Below are positions 23,786 to 35,544 of a stretch of DNA of 64,000 nt, in pieces. A program made the translations under genes and the position numbers. Origin of the DNA: Agelaius tricolor (taxonomy: Eukaryota; Chordata; Aves; Passeriformes; Icteridae); assembly GCA_023055355.1 (NCBI GenBank), contig JALJCS010000052.1, forward strand, positions 17,501-81,500, written 5' to 3'. A model generated the notes under the pieces. That model was not told the origin of the DNA. It saw only the letters and a program-made list of their open reading frames with translations, and did no database searches. Positions within the stretch are counted from its first letter, which is position 1. Every line of letters begins with the position of its first letter.

Positions 23786-23939
23786 CCCTTTTCCTGACCC
23801 CCAAAGAAGGCTCAGAACAAGTCCGACTGCCCTGGACAGCAGCGCAGCGCTTCCCCCAAGCCCTTTCCACACGTACATGGCCCCAGCAAGGGATTCTGCT
23901 GCAACAAGAAAGGGGGGGCAGCCCCCAGAAGGGTTGAGG

Positions 23940-25075
23940 TTCCTCCCCAGCCTCGCTGTCACGGGCCAGGGGCCGCGAGAGAGGGAGCGGCACAGACGGC
24001 GGGGAGGGCCCGGCACAGAGCGGGGGCCGCTCTCAGCGCGATGCCGGGAAAGCCGCGGCTCCGGCGCTGTCGGCCGGGGTGCTTGACCGGCACGGGGGGA
24101 TCCGCTGAGAGCCTCCGGCCCCGCGCGGGGACTCCTGCAAGGGCCGAGGGGTGCCGGGCTCCGGCCCTCGGGGCTTTATTCTCCGGCACCCCGAGCCCCG
24201 CGGCTGCGGGGCAAAGAAGGAAAGGGGGCATGGGAAGAGAGGAGCGAGAGCAGGGCATGAGAAAGGGCGGGGAGGGAGCTCGGGCTGTGGAGGAAAGCGG
24301 GACGGGAAGGGAAAGCCCGGGACGGGGGTACAGGGAGCGTGGACAGAGGAGGGTGAGAGGGGGAAGAGAAGGGAGTAGCGGGGTAGGGACAGGACAGGAA
24401 GGAGCCGGGTTTGTGGGGGGAGAGGGAATGGGGGAAAGGGAGCGAGAGAAGGCGAATACGGGGAGAAGGAAGGATGGCTAGAGAGAGGGACAGGCGGGGA
24501 AGCCTCCCAGCGCCCCGGCTGCGCCCCGAGCCCGGCCCGGCGCCTCGCCCTGCCCGGGATGCTGCGCTCGGTGGAGCTCGGCTCGCTTCCGAGACACTCG
24601 GCTAGAGTCGTCTCTTCGGCTAAACTCGGCTATTGTCGGCTAAACTCGGCTCTTGTCGGCTGCATTCGCCTCTTCGGCCGAGCTCGGCTCGCTTCGGCCC
24701 AACTCCCAGCCGCTCTGTGCCTTCGGCGCGCCTCGGCTCCGCTCGCCTCAGCTCGGCTCCCTGAGGATGGGCAAGCGGCGCCGCCTCACATTCAGCTCGC
24801 CCGGCTCGGGGCTCTCCTGCTGCCGCGTCCCGCGGGCGGCCCGGCCATCGCACGGACGCGACCAGGAGCGCGGGGTCGGGCAGGAGCTCATTAGGCTGTG
24901 ACCGCACTCGCGCTAATTAGCGCGCACGAGAGCAGCAGGCTCACTTCGCCTGAGCTCGGCTCGCTTGGCTTCAGGCAGCCTCGGAAGCCTCGCCACGGTT
25001 CGCTCGAGGTCATCAGGTTCGGCCGGTCTCGCCTTGCTTCGGCCGAGCTCGTTCGATTCCCCTGAAGGCAGCGTC
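23940..25075. promoter_or_regulatory. CpG-rich island with CTCGGCT-type repeats
   Basis: GC-rich and CpG-rich throughout. From 24570 it carries many irregular CTCGGCT / CTTCGGC iterations. Open frames on all six frames are a composition effect. It could be a CpG-island promoter, but no TATA box, exon or start codon with support was found. Confidence 0.5.
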
Positions 25076-25079
25076 GTTC

Positions 25080-25592
25080 TGTTGTGTTTTTAGAAATATC
25101 TTTCTATATTGATTGTACATTTCTATAGTTAGATTTATATTTCTATAATACTTCTATGAGTCCAAATAAAAACCCCATCTCTAACCAAATAAATACAAAA
25201 AACCACCTTCTTTTAAACGATATTGAAATATTTTTATACTTTGTATAATTACATTCACATTTATATTTTAGTTTCTTTTGATGCAATATATTAATAATTA
25301 TATATAATCTATAAAATTCTAGACATGTTTTTAAATTATTATTTATATTATGTATCGTATCTACTGCTGCAACTGATTTTTTCTTCCACTTTTAAACTTT
25401 ATCTGTATGTATTTATGATATATTTCTAGACTTAGATTTCTACCTTTATATTGTTTGTATTTATAATTTTTATAATCAAAACCCTGCCTATTGACAAGTA
25501 AAAAAACACGCTTTATTTAGCTATTTAAAAATATTTTTATATTTGTAATTTTCATATTTATATTTATAATTTGTTCTATATTACGTGATAAC
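25080..25592. repeat. AT-rich tandem repeat, about 300-bp period
   Basis: Two partial units align at a C-rich head (AAAACCCCATCTCTAACC near 25170, AAACCCTGCCTATTGAC near 25478) followed by an A-rich linker, CTTTxTTTAAAxxATATT and long TATTTATATTTATA runs. The same unit recurs at 32.85-33.93 kb. Confidence 0.7.
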
Positions 25593-25690
25593 ATACCTGC
25601 TCCTGCACCGCAGTGGGGCTCCCTCTCCTGGGGAATTCAGGGTGCCCCCAACGGCATCAGAGCCCTGAGTCTTCACCCTCCCTTTTCCTC
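25593..25690 (+). repeat. second copy of the 23700-23785 segment
   Basis: It matches 23700-23785 closely. It begins directly at the end of the AT-rich repeat, implying a duplication or template-switch junction. Confidence 0.7.
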
Positions 25691-27185
25691 TATTTAGAAA
25701 CTACACTGGAACTTTTTTCTGGAAACAAAGACATTACCTAAATCCTCTCCCCACATCCTAGACAGATAGATATTCAGTTCTTAGTTGACTGGGCAGCAGT
25801 TTCTTAAATAGAATGATAAACAATATGTAAACTTTTTAGCTACAAGCAAATAGGCAAATCTGAACAAGGTCCTGGTGGCCAGCCACTGAAGTTATTTTGA
25901 AGCAATTTTTTAAACAATAAAATACTGATACCACAAAAAATAAAGCAAAAAGCTGACTACTGGCTAAGAAAGAAGGAAAAATTAACTTTTGATGACAACA
26001 ACAACATTCCAACAACACAGGCTTTTTTCCAATCTCATACCTTATTACTACCTCTCTTGGGAATTCTCATCGTGGATCCCAAAAGGAATAAATACCTCAC
26101 AGTGTCCTAAAGCACAAAGTAGCACGCACCAGCTCCTCACACTCCCAGGAGGTCAGCACAGCGTGCACCGAGTCTGCAACAAATTCTGCTCAGTGAGGGT
26201 CTGCAAACAAAGTTTCAAGTGATGAATTGAACTGATTTTCAAGGGATGCTTTCTAAGCACAGAAGCACAACAAAGAACAAGCAGAAACAATCCTTAAAGA
26301 AATCTGCAAGTTTTATTTAGCATGTATGTGACTGATTGCCACCCTATGGCTTCTCACTTTGATTTATCTGTAGGTTCAGGGAGATGATAATGCACACTCT
26401 GCCTTCCCTGAACCCCCCACATCAGCTGAGTGCTGCTCAGCGCGTTCAGATAATCGGGAACTGGATTATGCACACCCAGATGGACCGGAACTCCTCTGCT
26501 GCAGATTCAGGAGACGAGAGCAGAGAGGCGCTGGCCGAGGCGTCATCCCAATTCTATTTCTGTGTGACGAGAAGTAGTTTGTTCCCAACAGCTGCAACAA
26601 TCCTCAGCTCGCTCCCGTGGTGAGTATTAATGGCACACAGATGGCAGCCTGAGGAAATAATGGTCTAGGCTCTAAGTGGTTGGGACAGGGTCTGATTTTT
26701 TTCTTTCATATTTGTATGATGATCAGTACAACAGGGCTCTGATGGATGACTCGGCAACACGCAATTAAAAACTCCTCCATAGGATTACATGGACTTGTAG
26801 GAAAAGACAAAAGCCTATCACCCTTCTGAAATCTCCTTTTAATCCAAAGCACGTGGATTGTCACTGTACTGCAACTTCCAGGTTTTCAAAGCAGCTTACT
26901 TCTGAAGACCAGGAAACATTTATTTCTACAGAAACAATGGGCAGCACCCAGGCTAATCTAAGCACTACTGTTTGATAGGGGATCTGCAAGTGTGCCAGTC
27001 CAGCTTAAAGTGGGCTTTATGCCAGTCTAACATCCCCACAAAATCCTTCGCGTATTTCCCGACCCCGAAATCTTATTTTTCCCTAAAGATTCTCATCATT
27101 AGCTGTTGCAGTGTGATTTCCTCTTTCACCTATCCCAACCCCCTCAGGTGCACCAACCTGTCCCCCTCCCCCTTTTGCCCTCCTG
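25691..27185. other. unassigned, possible exon near 26.4-26.6 kb
   Basis: Mostly low-copy-looking sequence. A plus-strand open frame 26384-26623 contains a plausible GTGAGT donor near 26620, but no acceptor or family was recognised. No repeat was named. Confidence 0.3.
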
Positions 27186-27500
27186 CCTAAGAGCTGTTCA
27201 TCAATCTTAACATTCCAGCAGGGCGTCGTGTGGTTGGCAGACGCTCCTCTGGTCTGGGCTCATTGGCTTGTCCAAGTGTCTGTATCCTTGGTCCTTCCCC
27301 TCCTCACACCTGGTTGGCCCTCACCTGTCCCTCCCCTCCCCCTGTCCCCGGGGCTTAAAAGGACACAAGACCATGCAGCCAGGGTCTGTCTGGGAGCTGT
27401 TACCACATTCAGAGGTCTACCATGCTGAAATAAAACTCTGGATTAAAGACTCTATGACAGAACCTGCTCCTTTTCTCTTCACTGCTGCTTGAACCTTTTC
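27186..27500 (+). repeat. LTR-like element, plus orientation
   Basis: GC-rich U3-like sequence leads to a TATA-like GGCTTAAAAGG near 27351 and the polyadenylation signal AATAAAAC near 27430. That promoter-to-polyA spacing suits an LTR. Exact ends and family are unknown. Confidence 0.45.
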
Positions 27501-28290
27501 CACCAAAGGTAAACTGAGTTCCTACTTTGCCTGGATTTGTTCTGAGTGCTCAGCTGCAGCATCCAGCCGGCAAAGGTATCTCTGCGGTGAAAAACGCCAC
27601 AGCTGCTGCCTTTGGTCTAGCAGCAAGGGCCAGAAGAAGCCAGGCAGGACACACCCAGAAACCTCCGGGTCTAATATTGAATAATTAGCGATGTCCAAGT
27701 AACATGGTTTTTTTTACAGCATTCAAAAATATCATGCTGGACTGAACTAGAGAGTAATTTTCCAATATAAGCTTAGCAAAGTTTGAATTGACTGGTCCAG
27801 ACAGAAAACCTACAAGTGAACACCTACACCTGCCTAAAAAGACCTAACAAGCCCCTGGCAGCTACTGGCATCAAAGCACAGTGGATGTTTCTAATACAGG
27901 GTAAGGATAACAATATCACCTTTTGTTCTCTCCAGTTTGTTTTCTCTGCAGTCATATTTGCTTCTTATGATTTTTTCAGTCTCTGTATCTTCTCGGACAG
28001 CACTGAGTCTGACAACAAGGATACGAGAGTCTTTCCCTGCCCTATGGAGAGAACCAGGAAAAAAAGTTAAAAAAAGAACACGGCAGTTTGAAATTAATAT
28101 TTCCGATGAGAAGCAGTAATAAAGCCTCTCTGATTTGGCCTTATTATAAAGCAGAGCAATAGGGCTCAGGAGCTCAGTCCCTGAGTAGGGACCGGGTGCC
28201 CGAGGCTAGCTCGCTCATGCCAACGCCACGGGGCTACCATCTAGCAAGCATGGTGATTATCAGCTCTATAGTGATTGCAAGCTCTTAGGA
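27501..28290. other. no gene recognised
   Basis: Intron-like sequence. If the RapGAP gene is intact, its next exon on the minus strand should lie here or beyond, but I did not find it. Confidence 0.3.
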
Positions 28291-28299
28291 TTTCAGCTT

Positions 28300-28960
28300 T
28301 GCTTGCTAGGTAGTGGTGCCCCGGGCTTGAGGCTGCAGCAGACGGAGAGAGAGGAGAAGGAGAAGGCGCAGGCTGTTCCACGGAGATGGCTTTATTTGGG
28401 GGGGTCCGTGAAGGGTCTCTGCTCTTCTTCTTTCTCCCCTAATGGGGTACAGTATGCTTCTTTTATAGTGTTGGAAAGGATCCAAGCTTGACCAAAGGTA
28501 AGGGGTTAACATGACATTGCCTTATAGGGTTACAGAGATAGGTTAAGGGTGGAGGACAGGGAAACAGAAATTTTCTTTTGCTGTTTCAGCATTCCTATGG
28601 TTCATATTCTCCATGGTGCTTTTCCTAAATCTATGGGGTTTACTACAAAGCAGCACCTAACAAACAGAGCAACAGTAAACAAAGCATGATACCTCTCTGG
28701 GGACAGAAGACTTACAACCTCTCCAGGATTTACAATTCTAGTAACCAAGCCCTTCAGTACAGCAGCCAAGTGTCCCATTAGGTGGTGCTACACCAAAGAA
28801 TGATCTGGGAGGTTCCAAAGAGTGAAATGCACATTATTTTCCAAAGACATAAAATCTTGCAGAATAACAAAACTACAATAGATATAAACTACAGGGCAAG
28901 AGTACAAGTGTTAAGGAGGAGCTTGAACCATCTTGAGGAGCTGGAACCATCCAGGTGAGC
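28300..28960 (-). repeat. LTR-like element, minus orientation
   Basis: On the minus strand TATAAAAGAAGC near 28460-28471 is followed by AAATAAAGCC near 28388-28397, giving a promoter and polyadenylation layout. Sequence to about 29280 may belong to the same insertion. Ends were not resolved. Confidence 0.45.
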
Positions 28961-29304
28961 AACTGATAACTGGATCCTCAACAGAGTTTGAGGAACCCTT
29001 CAGGATATACAGAAGGGTTTTCCCCAGAAATTTCACAGGCTGAGTTTTGATAGAAGTACACTTGCCAGATGCTCAGAAATGTCACCCATTCTCCGGGTGT
29101 CTTGAGAGAGCTGCGAATGGCTCTCACATAGTTTGAGCTAGTTCTGTAGGGTCTCAGGGTGAATTTCACCAGATGCAACCAAACTGGGCAACTCCCAGTG
29201 GGACAGAAGGAACCCAAAGCTTGTTTTACCCAAAGCTTGGGTAAGCAGAGCTCCAGCAAATACTGAGGAAACAGACATAACAGGGTAAAAAATAATAAAC
29301 CTAC

Positions 29305-29342
29305 TTTTTTTTTTTTTTTTAATCTTGCCTCTTTTTTTTTTT
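29305..29342. repeat. poly-T tracts
   Basis: Two T runs, about 17 and 11 bases, lie just downstream of the last RapGAP exon. Confidence 0.8.
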
Positions 29343-29382
29343 CGGATGAGCAAAACAATTAAGGAGAAGGTGAAAAACTCAC

Positions 29383-29988
29383 CATGACTGAACATTTCAT
29401 CCTCTGTAAGCTGACCATCCTTAGCATAGAGGATTCCAAATTTAAAATTCACCAATCCCTGGGAAATAAAACCAGATACTGTATGATAAACAGTCAAACA
29501 GAAGACGTAAGAATTTGTTTCCTCTAAGGACTTTCACGTATGTATGTATCTTTGTATACATTGCATTCGAACATACATTTTATACCATCTCCCACTACAT
29601 AACAATTTACCTTTAAACTTTGATAGTATAGCATAAAATCATGAACTTCAATTGTTGCTCTATTATTGTTAAGTTGGTGCTTAAAGTTATTTTTGCTGTC
29701 ATGTTCAAAAAAAATTACTTATTTTTACTGTAATGAGCAATTGATTTCCAAGTCATCATAAGCCCATCAAAATACAAAGCTGTATTCACCGGACGGGTCT
29801 GTGAGCTACAAGTAGTTAGGCTTATACTTACCTCTTGCTCTTCCAGAACCAATAAATCCTGTCAACAAAACCAGTATCTTTAGTCCCCTCCTATTAAAGA
29901 TTCTACAAGGATGATGGTTTTATTTGTGTTTAGAAGTTTGGATTTGAAATGGCCAGTTCAATGGATAAAGACAGTTTAAGTAGTATTA

Positions 29989-30021
<33 letters not shown>

Positions 30022-30836
30022 GTGCTACTGGAAGAGACAAACGAGTAGTATCTATACTTAATTACTTCTATTTCCAGAAAATAATAAAGAAAAAGAACCA
30101 AACAAAAAAAAGTCACTTCCTACCTTTTGTATCTCAGGATGAAAAATTTCTCTTGGGCTCTTCTCCAATTTATCAAGACTCATAGCACTGAAATGCAAAT
30201 GAACTAGTGCTTTATAGGAGGGCAAGTGCACATTTCAACCCCGAACCACCAATCGATTGCAGTTACAGTGCTTACAAAGTGAATTGTTCCGAGAGCCTCT
30301 GGTAAATGGAATAGTTTGTGCAACTGCCATTTCTTTCCCAAAATACTAACTTCCAACACTTCCTAAACTTAGTTTGCATTTTAAAAACAGAAATTAGTAA
30401 GACTCTGTGTGGAGATCAGGTTGAAATTTATTTCCTTCTACAGCACAGGGCTCTCTTCCATCACCCTTACTTTGGCTCCACACAGAATCACGGGGAGCAT
30501 TTTAGGAGGGCTCAATAACCAATTGTAGTTCTCTCTTTTTCTAGTTCTCTCTCTTCCTAAATAATTCAAGGCAAGTCAAATGAGAAATGACAAGTTCAGC
30601 ATCAAATTCACACTTTTCCCCTTTGGTCAAGAACAGGCTTTAAAACCACTTATTGCTGCCTTCAACGATTAAGACTTGCAAAACCATTTTTACACGTTTT
30701 ATAGATTTATCATAAAAACCACAGAACGCAAGCTCTGAATTACAGGAAAAGGTACACAGGCAAATATCTAAACTGATGGCTTATTTGTCAATCCATACCT
30801 TAATAGAGATTGCACTGAGAATGGTTTTGTGGGACT
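29383..30836 (-). CDS. RapGAP-domain gene, four consecutive internal exons
   Basis: Minus-strand exons are 30799-30836 (38 nt), 30124-30187 (64 nt), 29832-29858 (27 nt) and 29383-29458 (76 nt). Acceptors are CTCCCTTAG, TTGCATTTCAG, TTTTGTTGACAG and TTTATTTCCCAG; donors are GTATGG, GTAGGA, GTAAGT and GTGAGT. Phases join perfectly, encoding FSVQSLLSAMSLDKLEK, then PEIQK, DLLVLEEQE and FKFGILYAKDGQLTEDEMF. This is the start of the Rap GTPase-activating domain as in RAP1GAP, RAP1GAP2 and GARNL3; these proteins switch off Rap1 by stimulating GTP hydrolysis. I cannot decide which paralogue it is. The rest of the domain, including the catalytic Asn helix, should follow at lower coordinates but was not found; an LTR-like insertion lies at 28.3-29 kb. 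It may be an intact gene with long introns or a partial duplicate. Confidence 0.75.
29989..30021. repeat. (TTA)n microsatellite
   Basis: About eleven TTA units lie inside a RapGAP intron. Confidence 0.95.
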
Positions 30837-30839
30837 CTA

Positions 30840-31980
30840 AGGGAGACATATTTTCTGAGTACCCTTTAAACAAGAAAAGCTAGAATATATTACAGGACAT
30901 ACCCACTTTTTCTGCATATTCAAATAGGATTATCAATAAAAACATTTCAGTTGAAAAAGAAGGAAGAAAACCAAGGTAATTTTACTCAGCTATATTTACT
31001 GCCGATTTAGAGAAAAAAAAAAAGTTATGAGTGCTGCAAAGAAAAAAAAGCGAACCATAAATGTCTACAGTAGAACTTTAAAACAGTTGCTTGGATAAAA
31101 GCATCTCATGGAACATGAAGTAGAAAAAAAGTGAAACCAGTATCAGACCTGCCTATTTTCTTACCATTGCACAAGAAAATCCTAAAAGCAGTATAAAGTC
31201 ACTGACTAAAACCAATCATAGGATGCAACCGAGAACTATTTAGGCATTTGCTAATCTAAACGGAAACCTTTTCTGGATTCTAGTGTGAAAAATGCATGTA
31301 TTTTATGATTGGCTTTTAGCAAATATTAAAATGAATATTATATGTCTTGTGTTAGAAAGTAATGCTATATTAATTCTCTTAAGTAGTGTGTTAAATATAG
31401 TTTTAAGTTATAAAAATTGTTAAAATAGAAACGATGCTATGTAGGATACTATTTTTAAAAGAAAGGACGGGCAGTGAGATAGCAGCCACAGGACACCTAA
31501 ATCTTTCAGAGAAAAAGAATTTATGGCCCTCTTATCAGAAGAAACGAACTTCTTCCCACCTCGAAGGCGCTGTTAGGATTCAGAGGAAGCAGTTGACGAT
31601 GACCAGACAGAATCCTGTGTTTGAATGGAATTTATGCATCATGTATGAAGTGTATGAATATGCAACAGGCTGTTGTTTTTAAGGGTTAATCCTTTGTTAA
31701 TGGGTGTCCTTTTTCAGGCTCGTGCTGCCCAGAAAAAGGTACCCAGATGTCCATAACTCTCTGTATTTATTATCTCATATTGCCCTAATTCAAATTGTCC
31801 AAATTATTATTACTCTAATTGTGTAACTATTTTTATAACCATTTTATTACTATTAAATTTTTAAAATTTTGAAAACAAGTGATTGGCATTTTTAACACTA
31901 GTGTCAAATCACAAGTTTTGTCTTTAGAAGCTCGAGGCTGGAGAGCATTTCCCCTGGGGATCAGGAGGGTAGGAGCACAA
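30840..31980. other. AT-rich intron-like sequence
   Basis: Further upstream RapGAP exons could lie here. One 17-nt segment at about 31159-31175 has a GTAAGA donor and a TTTTAG acceptor but is too short to call. Confidence 0.35.
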
Positions 31981-32620
31981 GGGGGTGAGTTTGCAGATCG
32001 CACCTGTGCCATCAGAAGGATCCAGCCCACGTGCTCCTTGGGCTTGCCATTCTCCTGGCCATCGCTGTGTTTATTGCTCAGCGCCGCTCCATCTGTTTTC
32101 GTGGAAGAAAGAGCCACGAGCACTAAGGCAGTCAGCAGCCGTGTCATTCCAGGGATATCGCAGCGCTCTCTGCTCGCAATGCTCAACGCGCTGTGAAGCC
32201 GCCTCCGCAGCCGCTCGCCCATCCCTGCCCGCTGCCCCTGGCCCGCTGTGACCCTGCCTCCACTGCCTGCCAAAACTGGCCCCGCCGGACCGCCCCCGCC
32301 CCAGCCATTCTTCTCGGCCCTCGTGTCCCTTTGCACTCCTGAATGTTCCTCAGCCCTCTCCGCCATTTACAGGCCACGCCCCACCCGCCGCTCGCTCCCG
32401 CCCCCGCCCTTCCCTCGATCGGCAGCCGCATCCTTCCCCCGCCCCCGGCACCCAGCGGCGAGGGGCAGGGCGCTGGCTCGGGGGGGCTGCAGTACTGCTC
32501 TCTGGCCACAGGGCGGCAGACTTACCAGGGCTGTGATTTTCCCGCCCTTTTGGCTGCCACCTTGAGAAGGTCAAGGGAGTCTGCGACATCCGCGACACAC
32601 CACTCCTAAGATGGTGGCCT
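31980..32620. promoter_or_regulatory. CpG-rich island
   Basis: GC-rich with frequent CpG, covering and lying upstream of the candidate signal-peptide exon. No TATA box was seen. Confidence 0.45.
32004..32147 (-). CDS. candidate first coding exon with signal peptide
   Basis: An ATG at 32147-32145 on the minus strand opens 48 codons to a GTGCGA donor just below 32004, ending on a complete codon. Residues 1-15 (MTRLLTALVLVALSS) look like a secretory signal, followed by a polar segment rich in Lys, Gly and Asn. It sits in a CpG-rich island (31980-32620), which fits a first exon. An upstream in-frame extension to 32366 is more likely 5' untranslated sequence. The protein was not recognised, and no second exon was found; the N-terminus does not suggest a RapGAP protein. 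Confidence 0.4.
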
Positions 32621-32849
32621 CTCGGCTGCCTGTCGGTGGCGGGCTGCAGTACTGCACTGTGCCCAAAAGGCAACAGCACTGCGCCCACCCCAGCCAGGGT
32701 TGCCTTGGGGATGCGGGCAGGGAAGGTGGCAAATAAGAGCAGGGGCGATCCCCTCAAAAAACTCCTCTGAAATAAATGCCCCAAAACAGCCGGGGAAAAA
32801 AAAAACCAAAAAACCCTAACCCAATAAGAGCCAAAAAATAAAAAGTTCC

Positions 32850-33925
32850 GAACCCTTTTTTTAAACAATATTTAAATATATTTTATTTTTATACTTTTCA
32901 TATTTATATACACATTTATATTTAGAATGTATATTGATGTATAACATTTATTTATACATTTATATTTATAATTTTCTATTTCGATATAAATTTATATTCT
33001 ATATGGCATCTATTTCTATTACTTAGATTTATTTATATATATTTTTATACATATCTTCATATATTGATTATATATTTCTGTCTTAAGATTTTTACTTCTG
33101 TAACACTTATATTATTTAAAATAAAGCCCCTGCCTCTACCCAAATAAAAGCCAAATGAAGCCCTTTCTTTTAAAATGTATTTTAATTTTATAATTATATT
33201 TTTCATATATATATTCACATTTACATTTAGAATGTATACTAATGTATAGTGTTATTTGTGTTCTACATTACACCACTTCCTATTATTTATATTTATTTAT
33301 GTTTTAAATTTCTATATCTATATTTTCATATCTTGTTTATACATTTCTATATTAAGAATATAAATAAAAACTCTTTCTTTTAAACTATATTTACTTTGTT
33401 TTCATATTTATATTCACATTTATATTTATAATTTATATTTCCGGAAAATGTTATTTATATTATATATTACATCTCTTCATATTACTCACATTTACATTTA
33501 TATTTTTAATTAATTTTATTTATAGATATTATATATATTATAGAGAATACCTTTTAAAAGAATATCAGATATACAATTTTTGTATTATATAGTTCTTTTA
33601 CTTATATTTATTTATAATAAGTATTTATAGATATCAGAATATAAATTATATATTTGTATATTTGGATGTATATTTTTATGTTATTTATATTTATATTATT
33701 TATAAAAAAACCCAGCCCAGAACCTAATAAAAAGCAAAAATCCCCAATTAATTTTAAAGTATATTTAATATTTTTATATTCACAATCTTTATTTAAATAT
33801 TTTTGTATATGTATAATACATTATAATTAATATCTATTATGTTACAATAATATACTATAGAGTATAGATTTTTGTATTTATCTGTTTTCCATATTTATGT
33901 TTATTGTTATAATGATATAATTTTT
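32850..33925. repeat. AT-rich tandem repeat, about 300-bp period, 3-4 units
   Basis: Unit heads with short C-rich words and an AATAAAA(G)CC linker occur near 32800, 33120, 33355 and 33710, each followed by TCTTTTAAA and long TATTTATATTTATA runs. It is the same family as 25080-25592. Confidence 0.7.
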
Positions 33926-33934
33926 CTTCCTGAG

Positions 33935-35122
33935 GAGGAGGGACCTCGAGGAGCTGCTGATGAAGGGGCAGCGGATGCAGTTCGCCGAACGCCTGGTAAG
34001 GACAGCCCGGGATCCCCAGCCGCAGTCTAGAGAAGCCCCCTAGCCCCGGTGCTTGGTGCGGGGGGCTGGCAGCTGTGGCCCGGCCCAGCGCCGCCCCCGG
34101 GCCCGCCAGCCCGCGCCCCCCACGCCGCTCCCTGGCCTGGGCCGTGCGGGCCGGCTCGGCCGGTGCTGGGCGCGTGGAACGCCCGGCCGAGGGGCAGAGC
34201 CCGCGCCGAGCCTTTCCTGCCGGCGCTCCCCGCAGCTGCTGCAGGACGAGAGCCGAGCGGCCGAGCAGCTGCGCTGGGCGCTGCCGCGCCTGCGGAGCCC
34301 GCAGAGGCGCGTGCGAGAGGCGGCCGTCAGGTTCATCGGTGAGCCCCGAGCCCGGTGCCCCTCCCCGCCCCCGGCCCGGCTGCTGCCCCGGAGGCAGCAG
34401 GAGCCGCGCCCGGGCCGCTGCAGCCCCGGCCGCCCTCGGCACTGCCGCCGCTCTCCCGCAGCCAGCCGTGCCCTCGGGCGGCAGCGTGCGGCAGGGGCCG
34501 GCAGGAGCCCTGCCGGGGCAGGAGGGCGTGCGGCCGCAGGGCTGGCAGCGCCCGTGCCGGGCAGCTGTGCCGACTGGCGCCGCCACGGGCTCTGTCTTGC
34601 CAGGGCTGGCCGGAGTGCTCGTGAAGGGACAGAAGGAGGAGCTCCAGATGCTCAGCGAGGGTGAGTCAGAGCATCCTGGCCCCGGAGCTACAATCCGTGC
34701 CCGGGCTGCGGAGGGCTCTGCTCCCCGTGCGGACGAGGGGCGGCGGGGGCAGAGCCCGGAGAGCTGTCAGGGAAACGTGGGCGATGCGTGGCCAGCACCT
34801 TCCGGCCAAAGCCTGGCAAGAGCCAGCTGGGATGGCCCTGGCAGGAGGATTTCCTTGGATTCCCTCAATCTGGCCTCTGAGCGTGGCTCTGTTCCTCTCT
34901 CTTCCAGCTCTTCAAGCCCTGAGGGAAGATGAGAGCCCATCCTGCCTCAGCATACTGATTCAGCTGACCTTTGAGAGAAGATCTGCAGGACTTTGTTCAT
35001 CTGCTGGATCAGATGCACCGGCGTCCATTGGCGATTTCCAGTTCCCACTGAAGATGGGGGCACCTGCAGAGCAGGATGGACCAGCTGGAGCTCCAGGCAC
35101 AGCTCTTGCTGCTCAGAGCTGA
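33935..35122 (+). CDS. MROH-like gene, last four exons
   Basis: Exons are 33935-33995, 34236-34338, 34604-34660 and 34908-35122. Donors are GTAAGG, GTGAGC and GTGAGT; acceptors include CTCCCCGCAG, GTCTTGCCAG and CTCTTCCAG. Phases agree, encoding RDLEELLMKGQRMQFAERL, then LLQDESRAAEQLRWALPRLR, VREAAVRFI, GQKEELQMLSE and ALQALREDESPSCLSILIQ. The helical VREAAVRFI segment and the ALQALREDESPSC tail fit the C-terminal HEAT repeats of maestro HEAT-like repeat proteins; their function is poorly known. After LTF the frame reads to a stop at 35120. A different frame downstream (QDFVHLLDQMHRRPL) looks more family-like, so a one-base shift may have altered the end. Upstream exons are not visible beyond the AT-rich repeat. 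The introns are short and GC-rich. Confidence 0.65.
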
Positions 35123-35544
35123 GTCTGTGGGAAGCTCCAGGAGCTCCTGCCATCTCTCCCCCTGTTGGCAGCTCCCTCCCTGCAGCCCTCAGGCCCTGCG
35201 CACTCCCTTTTTTTATCTCCCAGCTCACCCCTTCCCTTTGCTTTCCCTTAATAAGCAGTTTGGGTTTTTCACTTGACCCGCGTCTCTGTGGAGCTGAAGC
35301 GACACAAAACCTGAGCCCGGGGACGAGCAGGGCCCTGCTGCTGTTCTCCTCCGCGCTGTGTTCTGTGCAGGGACAGAGAGGAACAAAGGCAGCTCAGGCT
35401 GAAAAGGTCCCTGTCCTGCTGCTCCAGTTGCACAGCCCTGTGGAGTTCAAGGTTGTGCTGAGCACGCTGAAGGGGACAAGGACCCTGGGTTTTAGAAGAG
35501 CCAATTTGAGTTTGCTCTGATCCCAGCCGTGAGGGATTTTATGG
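35123..35544 (+). other. probable 3' untranslated/flanking sequence of the MROH-like gene
   Basis: No splice or domain signal was found. A CCTTAATAAGC near 35247 is a weak polyadenylation-like site. The frame 34993-35520 appears fortuitous. Confidence 0.35.

Noticed and set aside
24041..24894. Several open frames over 100 codons in the CpG island
   Set aside because: All frames are open because of GC content. The peptides are low-complexity Gly/Arg/Ala/Glu.
31159..31175. 17-nt RapGAP micro-exon
   Set aside because: Splice-like borders exist, but the piece is too short and the peptide could not be matched.
33855..34586. 243-codon minus-strand open frame
   Set aside because: It lies antisense to the phased MROH-like exons in very GC-rich DNA, where stops are rare. 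It is Ala/Arg/Pro/Gly-rich with no domain.
34075..34932. 285-codon plus-strand open frame
   Set aside because: It reads through MROH-like introns in another frame. Composition explains its length.
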